From assembly GCA_019009955.1 (NCBI GenBank), contig JADPXZ010000007.1, positions 2,837,001-2,901,000 of the forward strand: DNA of 64,000 bases, written 5' to 3'. Below are positions 42,529 through 52,325 of the stretch, one piece after another. Made by a program: the position numbers and the translations under genes. This stretch comes from Riptortus pedestris. Lineage: Eukaryota; Arthropoda; Insecta; Hemiptera; Alydidae. How positions within the stretch are numbered: the first letter of the stretch is position 1; each line of letters begins with the position of its first letter. The notes under the pieces are model-generated. The model saw nothing but the letters and a program-made list of their open reading frames with translations. It was not told the origin of the DNA and searched no databases.

Positions 42529-43455
42529 TATATATATATATTTTAGACCATCTTTCTACATTAAATCTAGCTTTATTAGATTCAACTTTATTAAATCTAT
42601 CTATACTAGATATACTTTAAATTAAATATACCTTTATAAAATCTACCTCCATTAAATCAATCTAAATAAAGGTAGATTTCATTTTGTGATTGAGTTTGAT
42701 TTAATGCAGGTAGATTTTATAAAGCTTTATTTAATAAAAGTGTTGATAGATTTAATAAATATGAATCTAAAAACGACAAGAGGTCTGCCTTTATAAAATT
42801 TATTTTTAAATTAGATCTGTCTTTATTTAATAGGTCTTTTTAAAATCTAGCTTTATTAGATATGTAGATTTAATAATGACAGATATAATAAAGGTAGATT
42901 TTAAAAAGATCTATTAAATAAAGACAGATCTAATAAAGGTAGATTTTAATAAAGACAGATCTAATAAAGCTATATTTTATAAAGATCGATTTAATGAAGA
43001 CTGATAATCTAATAAAGGTAGATTTTATAAAGATCTATTGACTAAAGACAGATCTAATAAAGCTACATTTTATAAAGATAAATCTAATAAAGCTAGATTC
43101 TTTTAAAGATAGATTTAATGAAGACAGATGATCTAATAAAGGTAGATTTAAATAAAGACGGATTTAATAAAGCTATATTTTATAAAGATAAATCTAATAA
43201 AGCTAGATTCTTTTAAAGATAGATTTAATGAAGACAGATGATCTAATAAAGGCAGATTTTATAAAGATCTATTAAATAAAGACAGATTTAATAAAGCTAT
43301 ATTTTATAAAGATTCATTTATTGAAGACAGATGATCTAATAAAGGTAGATTTAAATAAAGATAGATCCAACAAAGCTAGATTTTATAAAGTTAGATCTAT
43401 ATATTTGGGAAAGAGAGAGAGGAGAGCTATGTTTTATTGAAATTAGCTTTGTTTT
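42529..43455. repeat. ATCTACCTTTATTAA minisatellite, mostly reversed (intron 18, part 2)
   Basis: From 42880 the unit is predominantly reversed (TAATAAAGGTAGATTTTA), with a higher-order unit of about 100 bp containing GATAGATTTAATGAAGACAGATGATC, seen four times between 43000 and 43340. The final 100 bases lead into the E19 acceptor. Confidence 0.85.
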
Positions 43456-43500
43456 CCGTTGGTCTGTTTGTTTCATTTTGAGTCTGTTCGTTCATTTCAG

Positions 43501-43634
43501 GCCCTTCACTCTGAGATTCTGCGCAAGAAACCAGCTCTGAGCGAATTGACTGAGGTCGGGAGCGAACTTATGTCACTGGTCGGAGAAGACGAAGCCGCTG
43601 GAGTCGCTGATAAAGTACAGGATCTTGCCGACAG
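43501..43634 (+). CDS. shot: Spectraplakin exon E19 (helix B to C)
   Basis: Acceptor gttcatttcag and donor GACAG|GTCAGT. Phase 0 in, two bases out. ALHSEILRKKPALSELTEVG followed by SELMSLVGEDEAAGVADKVQ and DLADR. KPALSELTEVGSELMSL is a typical spectraplakin helix-B pattern. The donor is followed within 15 bases by a (TA)n run. Confidence 0.9.
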
Positions 43635-43644
43635 GTCAGTAAAC

Positions 43645-43706
<62 letters not shown>

Positions 43707-44631
43707 TATATATATTTTTTTATTTGTTTCGTTGGTATAGTGCGGGCTATAAGAAGGCCGTTTATTTGTTTCTGCATGTCCGATGCAAGTTAGCATATCA
43801 CATGCATTTGGAGTCGACTACAATTAATTTATACATAGATTATTTCAAAACTATGAGATATATATATAAAGAATTAACAATAACAACGTTAAATTAAAGT
43901 AAAAACATATAAAGAGAAGATTATTAGTCTTAAAAAGAAAAAGAGAAAAGAAATAATGAATATCCATAAATATTTTAAGTATAGTAGTTGTATCGGCTGT
44001 AATAAGTATTCGACCGATTAATTGTATCGAAAGCATGTTCTGCGAATATTTTAAAAGCGTTATTATATTTTAAAAATAACTCGTCTTCTTCTATTGGAAA
44101 TTTGCCTTTTTTTTTTTGTTCAATGTCTTGTTTTAGTTTTTGTCGTTTGTTAGTCAGTAGTCTGCGATCGTATATTGAGTGTTTAGCTGTTTGTCGAGTC
44201 GAGTAATCACAGCGGCAAGTATGTTTTTGGGAAATATGCACAGGATAAAAGTTGTTTATTTTGTTATTTACAGCAGCTTTTGTTATATTCACTTTCGTCG
44301 TATAACAAAATATAAACGAGATATACGCTAAAAAATTAAAGCTGGACAATTTTATCGGCCACTAACGATTGAACCGAACTTAACAAAACTCTATACGTAA
44401 ATCAGCATTAATTCTTCCACGATTATAAGCTGTATTAAATTTTTTATGTTCGAACGGGAGTGGCGGTTATAACGGAGGCCTGAATAAAAAATTGGCGATA
44501 TTTCATTTTCTATTTGTTTTTAGGCAAACGTACACATAACAAAAGTTGTTTTTTGTGTTATTAAAAGTAGCTTTTGTTTATATATATATATATAATTTTT
44601 GAATTAATTTATGATATTTTTATATTTATAG
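43635..44631 (-). mobile_element. Intron 19: reversed LINE 3' fragment and Helitron fragment
   Basis: (TA)n, then the LINE tail in reverse: 3' UTR 43735-43855, and the coding end 44219 down to 43980 with CRCDYSTRQTAKHSIYDRRL and FPIEEDELFLKYNNAFKIFA, ending in a stop. It is followed by a piece of Helitron interior at 44230-44580 (+ orientation), which may have carried or interrupted the LINE. A short (TA)n precedes E20. Confidence 0.8.
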
Positions 44632-44731
44632 ATATTCATCTTTGGTTGACGCGTCGGACAATATCGGCCGACTTTTGGAGTCGTCAAGAACTGGTTTACG
44701 ACACTTGGTCCTCACTTATCAAGGACTTCAG
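44632..44731 (+). CDS. shot: Spectraplakin exon E20 (helix C)
   Basis: Acceptor tatatttatag and donor CTTCAG|GTAATT. One base completes an Arg codon and it ends in phase 0. YSSLVDASDNIGRLLESSRT is helix C with Tyr at the core position, then GLRHLVLTYQGLQ starts helix A. Intron 20 is only 75 bases. Confidence 0.88.
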
Positions 44732-44806
44732 GTAATTTTAATTACTTCTATAATTAACAATCTATATATATATATATATATATTGTTATTCTTCATTCTT
44801 TTTCAG

Positions 44807-44899
44807 GGTTGGATGGAGGGTATGGAAGAAAGGCTCGGAAGGCACAGGATATTGGCTGTTCATACCGATAAACTACTGGCACAAATGGAAGATCTTGCC
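44807..44899 (+). CDS. shot: Spectraplakin exon E21 (helix A)
   Basis: Acceptor cattctttttcag and donor CTTGCC|GTAAGT. Phase 0 at both ends, 31 codons. GWMEGMEERLGRHRILAVHT holds the helix-A Trp, then DKLLAQMEDLA. Intron 21 is 113 bases and mostly (TA)n. Confidence 0.88.
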
Positions 44900-44929
44900 G
44901 TAAGTAAAAATTAATCTCTCACGTTTAAA

Positions 44930-44983
<54 letters not shown>

Positions 44984-45012
44984 TATATATTACTTGATCT
45001 TCTGTTTTTCAG

Positions 45013-45195
45013 GATTTGACGGAAGAAATATCACAGCACCAGACGGACGTTGACGGAACGGTCGATAGCGGACTCGAGCTCATGAAACACATTTCGAACG
45101 ACGAAGCGATTCAACTCAAAGAGAAACTCGACTCGCTGCAAAGGAGGTACAACGGGCTCACGACTCGAGGCGCCGAGTTGCTCAAACAGGCTCAG
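45013..45195 (+). CDS. shot: Spectraplakin exon E22 (helix B and C)
   Basis: Acceptor cttctgtttttcag and donor GCTCAG|GTGAGT. Phase 0 at both ends, 61 codons. DLTEEISQHQTDVDGTVDSG is helix B; EKLDSLQRRYNGLTTRGAEL is helix C with Tyr. It ends LKQAQ. The donor leads into a TA run and then LINE sequence. Confidence 0.9.
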
Positions 45196-45207
45196 GTGAG
45201 TTTATTT

Positions 45208-45273
<66 letters not shown>

Positions 45274-45703
45274 CAGACTTTTCCATTACACAATTAGTAA
45301 CGGGACACGGCTCGGCTAAATTCTTACTACCGACGATTCGACATAAAAGACAACAATACTTGCCGCTGTGATTACTCGACTCGACAAACAGCTAAACACT
45401 TAATATACGATCGCAGACTACTGACTAACCGACGACAAAAACTAAAACAAGACATTGAACAAAATAAAGGCAAATTTCCGATTGAAGAAGACGAGTTATT
45501 TTTAAAATATAATAACGCTTTTAAAATATTTGCAGAACATGCTTTCGATACAATTAATCGGTCGAATACTTATTACAGCCGATACAACTACTATACTTAA
45601 AATATTTATGGATATTCATTATTTCTTTTCTCTTTTTCTTTTTAAGACTAATAATCTTATCTTTATATGTTTTTACTTTAATTTAACGTTGTTATTGTTA
45701 ATT

Positions 45704-45753
<50 letters not shown>

Positions 45754-45755
<2 letters not shown>

Positions 45756-46367
45756 TCAACCGCAAAAAAAAACCGGCCACTTCATATTTGTCGTATTAAA
45801 AGCTAATTTTCATCAATTTTCTTTATGTGGCTATTCTAGTTATTACAGAGAATTTAGAGTCTAAGTCCATTGAACTAATCCCTTCAGGATTAGTAAACAA
45901 TTAGATAAAACTCAGATTAGATTTATTTGTCGTCAAGTTGATCTATTCTAAACTGTAAGTAGTTTTGTCGCACATTTAAACATCTTTAATTATTAACCGA
46001 GCATTTTCTTTAATTAATGTTTTATTTTTATTTCGGTCCAGAATAATGGCTCTTTCAAACTTAGATGGAAGGCCGGAGCTTACGTTACATTCCCGAAACG
46101 CTTCGGCTAGCCAAGTCTACCATTCACTGTAATAAAAATGAAGAATAATTTTTTTTTTTTTTAAATGTGTTGATTTATCTTTTTCTTTTTTTTATTTTGT
46201 ATTTTTGTGTAAATAATCAATAAAAATTATTCACTTTTGACAGATTTTGTTTAAATAACCTATAGATTAACCAAGTTTTTTAATTAAAAAGATTAATATA
46301 CATATATATTAAGTATTTAACAAAATTATAAGACTAAATCTAAGTGTCCGGTTTTTTTTGCGGTTGA

Positions 46368-46369
<2 letters not shown>
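45754..46369. mobile_element. TIR DNA element of about 0.6 kb, copy 1 (Tc1/mariner-like ends)
   Basis: The left end ACTCAACCGCAAAAAAAAAC with CGGCCACTT is matched by the reversed right end AAGTGTCCGG then TTTTTTTTGCGGTTGAGT. It lies inside TATATA, consistent with TA target choice. It holds one small frame, MALSNLDGRPELTLHSRNAS + ASQVYHSL (46046-46132), and several AATAAA-like signals. It is too short for a transposase, so probably non-autonomous. Copy 2 is at 56373-56968. Confidence 0.75.
46046..46132 (+). CDS. Small 28-codon frame inside TIR element copy 1
   Basis: ATG to TAA, beginning MALSNLDGRPELTLHSRNAS and ending ASQVYHSL. It is preceded by ttatttcggtccag, an acceptor-like string, and followed by AATAAA-like signals. 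Its base composition is GC-richer than the rest of the element. The same frame is intact in copy 2 with one His-to-Arg change. I recognise no family. It may be a captured exon end or chance. Confidence 0.35.
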   Translation: MALSNLDGRPELTLHSRNASASQVYHSL

Positions 46370-46433
<64 letters not shown>

Positions 46434-46512
46434 TACTTTTGAAATTATATATATATAAATTAATTGTCACACACTACAAATGCAGGTGATACGCTAACGT
46501 GCATCGGACGTT

Positions 46513-46845
46513 TTTGTAGTTTTCATCCTCGAGCAAAGCCCCACTCCTGCTCGTGTCGCATAAACAATACTCTGTTATATAATAAACCGCATTATTCCAA
46601 CGCTTAAATACCAAATATTGTTTTCGAGAGACCTTTATTACAGTACTAGATATAGTAAATAGTTCTCAATAAAATTAATTAGCTATATTCTAATATATTT
46701 GAGTAATTGTTTTTCTTTCCGTTGTGTGAGGTTATTAAAATCGCCCGAAATATTTCTCATTAGCATCATGTATTTATTCGCTGTAATATTGCTGCGGTCG
46801 TGTTGAGTGTTTAGCAGGATGCAGATTTATCTATTGTTCGACTTT
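46513..46845. repeat. Dispersed modules: GAGCAAAGCCCCACTCC module and GTTTAGCAG module
   Basis: 46513-46640 matches the sequence CATCCTCGAGCAAAGCCCCA ... ATACTCTGTTATATAATAAA seen also at 53810-53935 and 63680-63830, and reversed at 5265-5360. 46715-46845 is the GTTTAGCAG module (TATTTCTCATTAGCATCATG). In other introns the two modules are neighbours in a composite of about 440 bp. Confidence 0.8.
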
Positions 46846-48990
46846 ATTAAATCTACCTATATTAGATACACCTTTATTAAATCTACCTATATTAGATACA
46901 CCTTTATTAAATCTACCTATATTAGATACACCTTTATTAAATCTACCTATATTAGATACACCTTTATTAAATCTACCTATATTAAATCTACCTTTATTAG
47001 ATCTATCTTTATTAAATCTACCTTTATTAGATCTATCTTTATTAAATCTACCTTTATAAAATGTACCTACCTATATTAGAGCTACCTTTATTAAATCAAC
47101 CTACATTAAATCTTCCTATAATAGATCTACCTTTATTAAATCTACCTTTATTAGATCTACCATTATTAAATCTACCATTATAAATTCTACCTATATTAAA
47201 GCAATCTATATTAGAGCTACCTTTATTAAATCTACCTATATTAGAGCTACCTTTATTAGATCAATCCATATCAGAGCTATCTTTATTAAATCTTCCTTTA
47301 TTAAATCTACCTATATTAGATCTACCTTTATTAAATCTACCTTTGTAAATTCTACCTATATTAAATATACCTTTATAAAATGTAGCTATATTAGAGCTAC
47401 CTTTATTAAATCAATCTACATTAAATCTTCCTATAATAGATCTACTTTTATTAAATCTACCTTTACTACATCTACCGTTATTAAATCTACCATTATAAAT
47501 TCTACCTATATTAAATCTACCTTTATAAAATGTACCTCTATTAGAGCTACCTTTATTAATTCATCCTACATTAAATCTTCCTATAATAGATCTACCTTTA
47601 TTAAATCTTCCTATAATATATCTACCTTTATTAAATCTACCATTATAAATTCTACCTATATTAAATCTACCTTTATAAAATGTACCTCTATTAGAGCTAC
47701 CTTTATTAATTCATCCTACATTAAATCTTCCTATAATAGATCTACCTTTATTAAATCTACCTATATTAAATCTATCTTTATAAATTCTACCTATATTAGA
47801 AATTACTTTTCTAAAGTGTACCTATATTAGAGCTTCCTTTATTAAATCAACTTATATTAGATTTACCTTTATTAAATCTACCTTTATTAGATCTACTTTT
47901 ATTAAATCTACCTTTATAAATTCTCCCTATATTAGAGCTTCCTTTATTAAATATTCCTATATTAGATCTACCTATATTGCATCTACCTTTATTAAATCTA
48001 CCTTTACTACATCTACCGTTATTAAATCTACCATTATAAATTCTACCTATATTAAATCTACCTTTATAAAATGTACCTCTATTAGAGCTACCTTTATTAA
48101 TTCATCCTACATTAAATCTTCCTATAATAGATCTACCTTTATTAAATCTACCTATATTAAATCTATCTTTATAAATTTTACCTATATTAGAAATTACTTT
48201 TCTAAAGTGTACCTATATTAGAGCTACCTTTATTAAATCAATCTACATTAAATCTTCCTATAATAGATCTACCTTTATTAAATCTACCTTTACTACATCT
48301 ACCGTTATTAAATCTACCATTATAAATTCTACCTATATTAAATCTACCTTTATAAAATGTACCTCTATTAGAGCTACCTTTATTAATTCATCCTACATTA
48401 AATCTTCCTATAATAGATCTACCTTTATTAAATCTACCTATATTAAATCTATCTTTATAAATTTTACCTATATTAGAAATTACTTTTCTAAAGTGTACCT
48501 ATATTAGAGCTACCTTTATTAAATCAATCTACATTAAATCTTCCTATAATAGATCTACCTTTATTAAATCTACCTTTACTACATCTACCGTTATTAAATC
48601 TACCATTATAAATTCCACATTTATTAAATCTACCTTTATAAAATGTACCTCTATTAGAGCTACCTTTATTAATTCATCCTACATTAAATCTACCTATATT
48701 AGCTTTACCTTTATTAAAACTACCTATATTAGATATACCTTTATAAATTCTACCTATATTAAATCTACCTTTATAAAATCTACCTATATTAGATCTACCT
48801 TTACTAAATCTACCTATATTAGATCAACCTTTCTTAAAACTACCTTTATTAAATCTACTTTTATTAAATCTACCTTTATAAATTCTCCCTATATTAGAGT
48901 TTCCTTTATTAAATATTACTATATTAGATCTACCTATATTGCATCTACCTTTATTAAATCCACCTATATCAGATATACCTTTATTAATTA
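46846..48990 (+). repeat. ATCTACCTTTATTAA minisatellite, 2.1 kb with higher-order repeats (intron 22)
   Basis: Units of about 20 bp in one orientation. 46850-46980 repeats a 30-bp dimer (CTATATTAGATACACCTTTATTAAATCTAC) five times. Between 47400 and 48640 a higher-order unit of about 290 bp, with TAAAGTGTACCTATATTAGAGC and TACTACATCTACCGTTATT, is repeated several times. A frame of 90 codons at 46807 is the repeat read through. Confidence 0.9.
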
Positions 48991-48994
48991 ATTA

Positions 48995-49260
48995 ATAGCG
49001 TTTGTATTTATTCGCAGTAATATTGCTGCGGTGGTGTTGAGTGTTTAGCAGAATGCAGATTTATCTATCGTTCAAACTTCGCGCTGCGAAATATGCTTAA
49101 TTGCACGCATCCGTAGAAAATTCCAAATATCTCCGTTATTATGCGTCGTATCGAAAAATTGCACATGAGCAATCTTATTGCAAATTAAATTAACTATAAA
49201 TATTGTTATATACATTTATTCTCTATTGTAAATATTAACCGAGATATTTGCATTTTTCCA
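48995..49260 (+). repeat. GTTTAGCAG module then CAAATATCTC A element abutting the E23 acceptor
   Basis: The module at about 49000-49100 is followed by a + oriented subfamily-A element (CAAATATCTCCGTTATTATG at about 49125, ending CCGAGATATTTGCATTTTTC). The element's final T-rich end forms the polypyrimidine tract and acceptor of E23. Confidence 0.85.
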
Positions 49261-49261
49261 G

Positions 49262-49397
49262 GAGGGTTTGCCGTTAGTCCAGCAGTTTCATAACGCTCAT
49301 GGCCGACTAGTGGACTGGATCCAGGGAGCGGAGGCAGCACTCCAAGTAGCCGAGCCGAGGGAAGAAAGCATCAATGCTTTAGAAGCTGACATACAAG
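49262..49397 (+). CDS. shot: Spectraplakin exon E23 (helix A and turn)
   Basis: Acceptor gcatttttccag and donor CAAG|GTATAA. Phase 0 in, one base out. EGLPLVQQFHNAHGRLVDWI holds the helix-A Trp, then QGAEAALQVAEPREESINAL and EADIQ. The acceptor's pyrimidine tract is supplied by a dispersed element. Confidence 0.9.
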
Positions 49398-50124
49398 GTA
49401 TAAAAATTTAAAAAAAATTCCAAATATCTCCGTTATTATGAGCCTGAGAGTAAAATGTTATAGAACCAATCTTGTTGAACTATTGATGCTCTACAATTGT
49501 TGTTATATGCACTTTTTCTCTATCTCAAATATTAACCGAGATATTAGCGTTTTTCTTTAATAAAGTGTTGCACAAGTTTAGTATCTGACTAATCTATTTA
49601 TTTTAACAAAAAGTCCAAATATCTCCGTTATTATGAGCCTGAGAGTAAAATGTTATAGAACCAATCTTGTTGAACTATTGATGCTCTACAATTGTTGTTA
49701 TATGCACTTTTTCTCTAGAGTAAATATTAACCGAGATATTAGCGTTTTTCTTTAATAAAGTCTTGCACAAGATTAGTATCTCAGACCTAATCTATTTATA
49801 ACAAAAATTCCAAATATCTCCGTTATTATGAGTCTGAGAGTAAAATGTTATAGAACCAATCTTGTTGAACTATTGATGCTCTACAATTGTTGTTATATGC
49901 ACTTTTTCTCTAGAGTAAATATTAACCGAGATATTAGCGTTTTTCCTTTAAAAGTGTTATTTGAGCTGTTCATAACAAAATTTCCAAATATCTCCGTCAT
50001 TATGAGTCTGAGAGTAAAATGTTATAGAACCAATCTTGTTGAACTATTGATGCTCTACAATTGTTGTTATATGCACTTTTTCTGTGTTATAAATATTAAG
50101 CGAGATTTTTGCATTTGTTTTCAG
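49398..50124 (+). repeat. Intron 23: almost entirely four CAAATATCTC B elements
   Basis: This 727-bp intron holds + oriented subfamily-B elements at about 49418-49560, 49615-49755, 49806-49945 and 49981-50120, separated by about 50-base spacers with TAGTATCTCAGAC. About 20 bases follow the donor before the first element. The last element is altered near its end (GAGATTTTTGCATTTGTTTTCAG) so that its terminus is the acceptor of E24. Confidence 0.9.
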
Positions 50125-50495
50125 AGTTCCGTCCCGTTGTGGAGAATATTAATCAGATTGGACCTCAGCTGTGTTCGTTGAGTCCTGGCGAAGGTGCTGC
50201 TACTATTGAAGGATTGGTTACGAGAGATAATAGAAGGTTTGATGCGGTTTGCGACCAGATACAACGGAAAGCGGAAAGGCTGCATTTGTTCAAGCAACGA
50301 TCGTTGGAGGTGCTCGGAGATATAGATTCGTTGCTGGAGTGGTTTCGCGAGGCTGAGGCAGGGCTTAGAGAGGCCGAGCCGCCGTCGTCAGAAGCGAATA
50401 TTATCAGACTCCAATTGAAGGAGCACAGAGCACTGAGTGACGATATTGCTAGCCAGAGAGGAAGGGTTAGAGACGTACTGGCAAACGCTAAGAAG
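50125..50495 (+). CDS. shot: Spectraplakin exon E24 (one full repeat, helix B to next helix B)
   Basis: The largest exon seen. Acceptor atttgttttcag and donor AAGAAG|GTAAGC. It completes a Glu codon and ends in phase 0. EFRPVVENINQIGPQLCSLS is helix B, NRRFDAVCDQIQRKAERLHL helix C, DIDSLLEWFREAEAGLREAE helix A with Trp, and IIRLQLKEHRALSDDIASQR the next helix B. It ends DVLANAKK. Confidence 0.93.
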
Positions 50496-50995
50496 GTAAG
50501 CATGAGAGAGGAGAAGGGAGAAAGACAGAAGAGGGTGAGGAAAAAGATAGAAAGACGAAAGACAGAGGGAGAGGGAGGGAAAGATATAAAGACTGAAGGA
50601 GAGGGAGTCTAAAGATAGAAAGGTGAAGGAGAGGGATGGCAAAGATAGAGACAGAAGGGGAAGGGGAGAGAAATGGAAAGAGATAGAAAGACACAAGGAG
50701 AGGGAGGGTGAAATAGAAAGACAGAGGGAGAGGGAGGGAAAGATAGAAAAACAGAAGGAGAGAGAGAAGGGGAAAAGATAGAAAGACCAAGGGGAAGGAG
50801 CGAGAGAGATAGAAAAATCGGAGGCGAGGGAGAGATAGAAAGATAGAAAGGCAGAAGAGGAGAAGAGAGTCAGAAGGAGAAAGACATGGGGGGGGAGAAT
50901 AACAGAAGTAGAGGGAGGGAAAAGATAGAAAGACAAGAGGAGGGAAGGAGAAATGGAAAGAGATAGAAAGACACAAGGAGTGGGAGTAGGGGGGG
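50496..50995 (+). repeat. Purine-rich GATAGAAAGACAGAAGGAGA array after the E24 donor
   Basis: About 500 bases of nearly pure A/G with degenerate units of about 28 bp, beginning at the donor itself (GTAAGCATGAGAGAGGAGAA). The frame of E24 stays open about 117 bases past the donor, but the Lys/Glu/Arg residues are repeat-derived and the donor is good. Long - strand frames (SLSLSF) are the same repeat. Confidence 0.9.
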
Positions 50996-52195
50996 GGTAG
51001 AGCTAGAGTCGTGGGTTCCATTTATCTAGTGAGCGACTCGCTGCATAAAATCCTCAGCCGAAAGGGTGGCCAGCTGTAGATAAGCCCTCCCTATTAGCCG
51101 TACAGTCGGTAGAGCTAGAGTCGTGGGTTCCATTTATCTAGTGAGCGACTCGCTGCATAAAATCCTCAGCCGAAAGGGTGGCCAGCTGTAGATAAGCCCT
51201 CCCTATTAGCCGTACAGTCGGTAGAGCTAGAGTCGTGGCTTCCATTTATCTAGTGAGCGACTCGCTGCATAAAATCCTTAGTCCCAGCCGAAAGGGTGGC
51301 CAGCTGTAGATAAGCCCTCCCTATTAGCCGTACAGTCGGTAGAGCTAGAGTCGTGGCTTCCATTTATCTAGTGAGCGACTCGCTGCATAAAATCCTTAGT
51401 CCCAGCTGAAAGGGTGGCCAGCTGTAGATAAGCCCTCCCTATTAGCCGTACAGTCGGTAGAGCTAGAGTCAGGGCTTCCATTTATCTAGTGAGCGACTCG
51501 CTGCATAAAATCCTTAGTCCCAGCCGAAAGGGTGCCCAGCTGTAGATAAGCCCTCCCTATTAGCCGTACAGTCGGTAGAGCTAGAGTCGTGGCTTCCATT
51601 TATCTAGTGAGCGACTCGCTGCATAAAATCCTCAGCCGAAAGGGTGCCCAGCTGTAGATAAGCCCTCCCTATTAGCCGTACAGTCGGTAGAGCTAGAGTC
51701 GTGGCTTCCATTTATCTAGTGAGCGACTCGCTGCATAAAATCCTTAGTCCCAGCCGAAAGGGTGCCCAGCTGTAGATAAGCCCTCCCTATTAGCCGTACA
51801 GTCGGTAGAGCTAGAGTCGTGGGAGGAATTTATCTAGTGAGCGACTCGCTGCATAAAATCCTTAGTCCCAGCCGAAAGGGTGCCCAGCTGTAGATAAGCC
51901 CTCCCTATTAGCCGTACAGTCGGTAGAGCTAGAGTCGTGGCTTCCATTTATCTAGTGAGCGACTCGCTGCATAAAATCCTTAGTCCCAGCCGAAAGGGTG
52001 GCCAGCTGTAGATAAGCCCTCCCTATTAGCCGTACAGTCGGTAGAGCTAGAGTCGTGGCTTCCATTTATCTAGTGAGCGACTCGCTGCATAAAATCCTCA
52101 GCCGAAAGGGTGGCCAGCTGTAGATAAGCCCTCCCTATTTGCTCGGTAGAGCTAGAGTCGTTGGCTTCCATTTATCTAGTGAGCGACTTTGATAT
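50996..52195 (+). repeat. Tandem array 4 of the tRNA-Lys-like unit (intron 24)
   Basis: The largest array, about eleven units with CGGTAGAGC every 112-118 bases. The first two units have GTCGTGGGTTCC and later ones GTCGTGGCTTCC. One unit is altered to GTCGTGGGAGGAATT (51817). Units are otherwise near-identical. It ends about 30 bases before the E25 acceptor. Confidence 0.92.
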
Positions 52196-52221
52196 TTCAT
52201 AAATTCCTTTTTTGATTCCAG

Positions 52222-52325
52222 GTCGTCAGAGAGGCATCTCCACACGAAGATTCTTCGTTGATGCGAGACAAAATGTCAGATCTACGAGATGCAGTTGATA
52301 CAGTTTGGGCGGCATCAGGCGAAAG
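52222..52325 (+). CDS. shot: Spectraplakin exon E25 (helix C)
   Basis: Acceptor ttttgattccag and donor GAAAG|GTAATC. Phase 0 in, two bases out. VVREASPHEDSSLMRDKMSD followed by LRDAVDTVWAASGE: B-C loop, then helix C with Trp. It joins E26 through a split Arg codon. Confidence 0.88.

Larger units (their letters stand above)
45270..46512 (+). mobile_element. LINE 3' fragment split by a TIR element
   Basis: 45272-45600 encodes ITQLVTGHGSAKFLLPTI and then, after a frameshift, CRCDYSTRQTAKHLIYD and FPIEEDELFLKYNNAFKIFA to a stop near 45600. The 3' UTR runs to a (TA)n tract at 45710, is interrupted by the TIR element 45754-46369, and resumes at 46432 (TCATACTTTTGAAATTAT ... GTGATACGCTAACGTGCATC). 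This ordering shows that the LINE was there first. Confidence 0.8.

Noticed and set aside
46807..47079. 90-codon frame with KSTYIRYTFI repeats
   Set aside because: Period equals the 30-bp minisatellite dimer; no splice or start context.
50496..50612. Extension of E24 through its donor (frame open to 50612)
   Set aside because: The extension is GA-repeat-derived Lys/Glu/Arg, the donor AAGAAG|GTAAGC is good, and E25 continues the repeat in phase.
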